This document shows, piece after piece, positions 5,190 to 6,331 of a DNA stretch of 6,331 nt. This DNA comes from Legionella genomosp. 1 (GTDB lineage: Bacteria > Pseudomonadota > Gammaproteobacteria > Legionellales > Legionellaceae): positions 1 to 6,331 of the forward strand of contig CAMBDN010000146.1 of assembly GCA_945865355.1 (NCBI GenBank), read 5' to 3'. Positions within the stretch are counted from its first letter, which is position 1; the number at the start of each line of letters is the position of its first letter. Both the position numbers and the translations under genes were made by a program. A model generated the notes under the pieces. That model worked only from the letters and a program-made list of their open reading frames with translations. It was not told the origin of the DNA and did not search any database.

Positions 5190-5504
5190 TTATTTTGCTG
5201 GGGTTACTTGTTGAAGCTGTTTAATCTCCTGTTCCAACGACGTTTGTACTTGCTTTATTTGAGCTTGTGTCTGAGTATTCATTTTTTGTATTTGCGTTTG
5301 TAAATCAGACTGCGTCTGTTTTATTTGAGCTTGTATTTGCGTGTTAAGCGTCTGAATTTGTTTTTGCTGATCGGCCTGAATTTTTTGTAACTGCGTTTGA
5401 ATTTGACTATTTAACAACTGAATTTGTTGGGATGTATTATCAGCGGCATAAGACGGACTAACTGCACTCAATAATACCAACGAAGCGCCTATTAATCTTT
5501 TCAT
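5190..5504 (-). CDS. secreted Gln-rich coiled-coil repeat protein
   Basis: I do not recognise a named family for this 104-residue protein. Residues 1-20 are a clear Sec signal peptide: a basic start (MKR), the apolar LIGASLVLLSAV, and a likely cleavage after SYA, before ADNTS. The mature part is almost all three tandem 22-residue repeats, at 27-48, 49-70 and 71-92, of the type QIQ.(L/M)N(S/T)Q.Q.Q(I/L)(K/Q), followed by EIKQLQQVTPAK. Twenty-two residues is two hendecads, which fits a long coiled coil or extended helix. Very few aromatics and no Cys are present. The product is expected in the periplasm or outside the cell. A strong Shine-Dalgarno, GGGAG (5510-5514 on the minus strand), sits 5 nt from the ATG. 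It is monocistronic and converges with the cold-shock gene. A structural or adhesive periplasmic role is only a guess. Confidence 0.88.
   Translation of the reverse strand: MKRLIGASLVLLSAVSPSYAADNTSQQIQLLNSQIQTQLQKIQADQQKQIQTLNTQIQAQIKQTQSDLQTQIQKMNTQTQAQIKQVQTSLEQEIKQLQQVTPAK
5229..5426 (-). repeat. three 66-bp tandem repeats inside the coiled-coil gene
   Basis: Copies lie at 5426-5361, 5360-5295 and 5294-5229, each coding for 22 residues. The second and third are closest at the protein level (QIQTLNTQIQAQIKQTQSDL against QIQKMNTQTQAQIKQVQTSL). The first is more diverged. In-frame 66-bp copies could expand or contract without breaking the frame. Confidence 0.85.
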
Positions 5505-5534
5505 TTAAACTCCCTTTTGCTGTATAAATGTATA

Positions 5535-5552
5535 ATGTGCCAGAGAGCACAT
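5535..5552. promoter_or_regulatory. inverted repeat upstream of the coiled-coil gene
   Basis: ATGTGC (5535-5540) and GCACAT (5547-5552) are perfect inverted 6-mers with a 6-bp spacer, about 30 bp upstream of the minus-strand start codon and next to AT-rich TATAC/TATAA-like sequence. This is a plausible operator, but no clear -35/-10 pair could be fixed. Confidence 0.3.
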
Positions 5553-5712
5553 CGATTACTCGCACTAAACTTTACTTATTCATAGCAATAAGATACATGC
5601 CTAACTTAAACTTTAACGAAATATGATTGAATTGCAAGGAAAACATCGTGTGAGCAGGGATAACCGCATACTTTGTTTCTATAAAAACACGTGGCGGTCT
5701 TTGTTTGAGTAG

Positions 5713-5777
5713 AGCAATCCAGATCAAATTTCCAATCGACGATGGCGCTGGACTGCTTCACTTCGTTCGCAAAGACG
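5713..5777. repeat. decayed dispersed repeat of the GCAATCC...CGTCATTGCGAGC type
   Basis: AGCAATCCAG (5713-5722) is inverted as CTGGACTGCT (5748-5757) with one mismatch. The 28 bases at 5750-5777 differ at only 4 positions from the widespread bacterial repeat end, which reads GGATTGCTTCGCTTCG and then CTCGCAATGACG. That consensus is from memory, so the identification is by resemblance to a known motif. Confidence 0.55.
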
Positions 5778-5808
5778 TCAGTTTGTTCTTCTATTTTTTG
5801 TCATCTGT

Positions 5809-5837
5809 TTGCACTCTCCTGTGATTTTTGTTATAGA
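5809..5837 (+). promoter_or_regulatory. candidate promoter for the BON lipoprotein gene
   Basis: TTGCAC (5809-5814), a 17-nt spacer and TATAGA (5832-5837) are seen, with TGT directly before the -10 forming an extended -10. An alternative is TTTACA near 5855 with TGTAAA 16 nt further. Neither is strong. Confidence 0.3.
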
Positions 5838-5908
5838 AAATCAAGGAAGTACCGTTTACACTGTATGTTTAGAGCTTGTAAATAAGCCCTTAATATCATG
5901 GAGGCAGA

Positions 5909-6214
5909 ATGCGTAAATATTATCAAAGTATCATCGTCGCTATAAGCTTAGCATTTGTTATCGGTTGTCAAACAACAACAAAGACTTTTTTTCAACCTGG
6001 CAATAACGACACATCAATTAACACTGCTGTGCTGGAAGCGATGTTAAATAATGAATATACCTCAACATTAACGGTTCATGTAGAGACAATAAACGGTGCT
6101 GTTGTTCTCAGTGGTTATGTGAAGACAATCCGTCAAAGTGATACCTGTGAAGCGGTTGCCAGGAAAACACCGGGTGTTAAATCAGTGCAGAATAATATTA
6201 TAGTGCGGAAATAG
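5909..6214 (+). CDS. BON-domain lipoprotein
   Basis: This 101-residue protein begins with a lipoprotein signal: basic MRKYY, an apolar stretch (SIIVAISLAF) and the lipobox VIGC with Cys at residue 20. Gln follows the Cys, so outer-membrane sorting is expected. Residues 36-101 form a BON domain: an N-terminal helix (INTAVLEAMLNN), then LTVHVETINGAVVLSGYV, and an A..A...PGVKSVQNNIIV ending. BON domains, as in OsmY and related proteins, are thought to bind membranes or phospholipids and help envelope stability under stress; this copy has only one. A very strong Shine-Dalgarno, GGAGG (5900-5904), lies 4 nt from the ATG. The gene appears to stand alone, and its right neighbour is a repeat region rather than a gene. 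The family call is confident; the specific role is not known. Confidence 0.92.
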   Translation: MRKYYQSIIVAISLAFVIGCQTTTKTFFQPGNNDTSINTAVLEAMLNNEYTSTLTVHVETINGAVVLSGYVKTIRQSDTCEAVARKTPGVKSVQNNIIVRK

Positions 6215-6253
6215 CGTAAGGCCGCGCTCCCTAACCCTCTCCCTAAAGTGCCT

Positions 6254-6305
6254 ATTCTGACGAACGTGAACGGTGATTCTGAGGGAACGTGAACTCGGAT
6301 TCTGA
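6254..6305. repeat. spaced direct repeats, possible IS21-type terminal sites
   Basis: GAACGTGAACGGTGATTCTGA begins at 6262 and GAACGTGAACTCGGATTCTGA at 6285. They share GAACGTGAAC and GATTCTGA. A third ATTCTGA lies at 6254-6260, so the ATTCTGA cores recur at 22-23 bp. Multiple CGTGAAC...GATTCTG units near an end are typical of IS21-family termini, from recall of that family. No transposase frame is inside the window, so the element would lie to the right. Confidence 0.5.
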
Positions 6306-6331
6306 TTGTTCGGGGTTTGAGGTCCAATGGT

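Larger units (their letters stand above)
5505..5908. other. 404-bp intergenic region between divergent genes
   Basis: This region separates the coiled-coil gene from the lipoprotein gene. It contains the inverted repeat at 5535-5552, a dispersed-repeat relic at about 5713-5777 and a possible promoter at 5809-5837. A 29-codon frame at 5623-5712 lacks a ribosome binding site and is not called. Confidence 0.6.

Noticed and set aside
5229..5426. CRISPR-like array
   Set aside because: The 66-bp repeats are contiguous, without spacers, and in frame within a protein-coding gene.
5623..5712. 29-codon plus-strand frame in the intergenic region
   Set aside because: No ribosome binding site is present and the frame runs to the edge of a dispersed-repeat relic. 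The composition does not suggest a gene.
6133..6327. 64-codon minus-strand frame at the right edge
   Set aside because: It runs antisense through the end of the BON gene and through the direct repeats, so it is most likely chance.

Overview
The window looks like a piece of an AT-rich gammaproteobacterial genome, most likely from the host-associated Legionellales (Legionella, Coxiella, Rickettsiella or Berkiella-like). The reasons are moderate-to-low GC, an OTU-type cysteine protease of the 'GDGxCGFT ... GYTHFNLL' kind known from effectors of intracellular bacteria, a DUF1415 protein, a CspA-family protein, and intergenic relics resembling the 'GCGAGCGAAG...GCAATCC' dispersed repeats common in such genomes. 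No rRNA, tRNA or CRISPR array is visible. The taxonomic placement is inference.

Layout. Positions 1-123 hold 15 perfect copies plus 3 bases of an 8-bp tandem repeat that starts at the window edge. A non-coding stretch with a strong hairpin (231-254) follows. Positions 280-1877 on the minus strand carry what I read as one gene split by a frameshift: an acidic, Ser-rich N-terminal half (1299-1877) and an OTU deubiquitinase-like C-terminal half (280-1341). The catalytic Asp-Gly-Ser-Cys loop lies between the two called reading frames, in a stretch (1156-1341) that is open but has no ATG, GTG or TTG start. A 1-nt change in a C5 tract at 1332-1336 would join everything into a 532-residue protein.

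Divergently, 2053-3981 (+) encodes a 642-residue protein of unknown family. It has one hydrophobic segment near the N terminus and a beta-rich body that may be propeller-like. The OTU locus and this gene share a 175-bp intergenic region with candidate promoters facing both ways; both could be host-directed proteins. Next come a DUF1415 protein (4114-4653, +) and a CspA-family cold-shock protein (4878-5084, +) with a very good sigma70 promoter and a short leader. On the minus strand lies a secreted Gln-rich coiled-coil protein made of three 22-residue repeats (5190-5504). A BON-domain lipoprotein follows (5909-6214, +).

The right edge (6254-6305) has spaced direct repeats that look like the terminal sites of an IS21-type insertion sequence, with no transposase inside the window. 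Apart from the divergent pair, the genes appear to be single transcription units separated by 130-400 bp. The strongest candidate for a new finding is the frameshifted OTU protease and its divergent partner.
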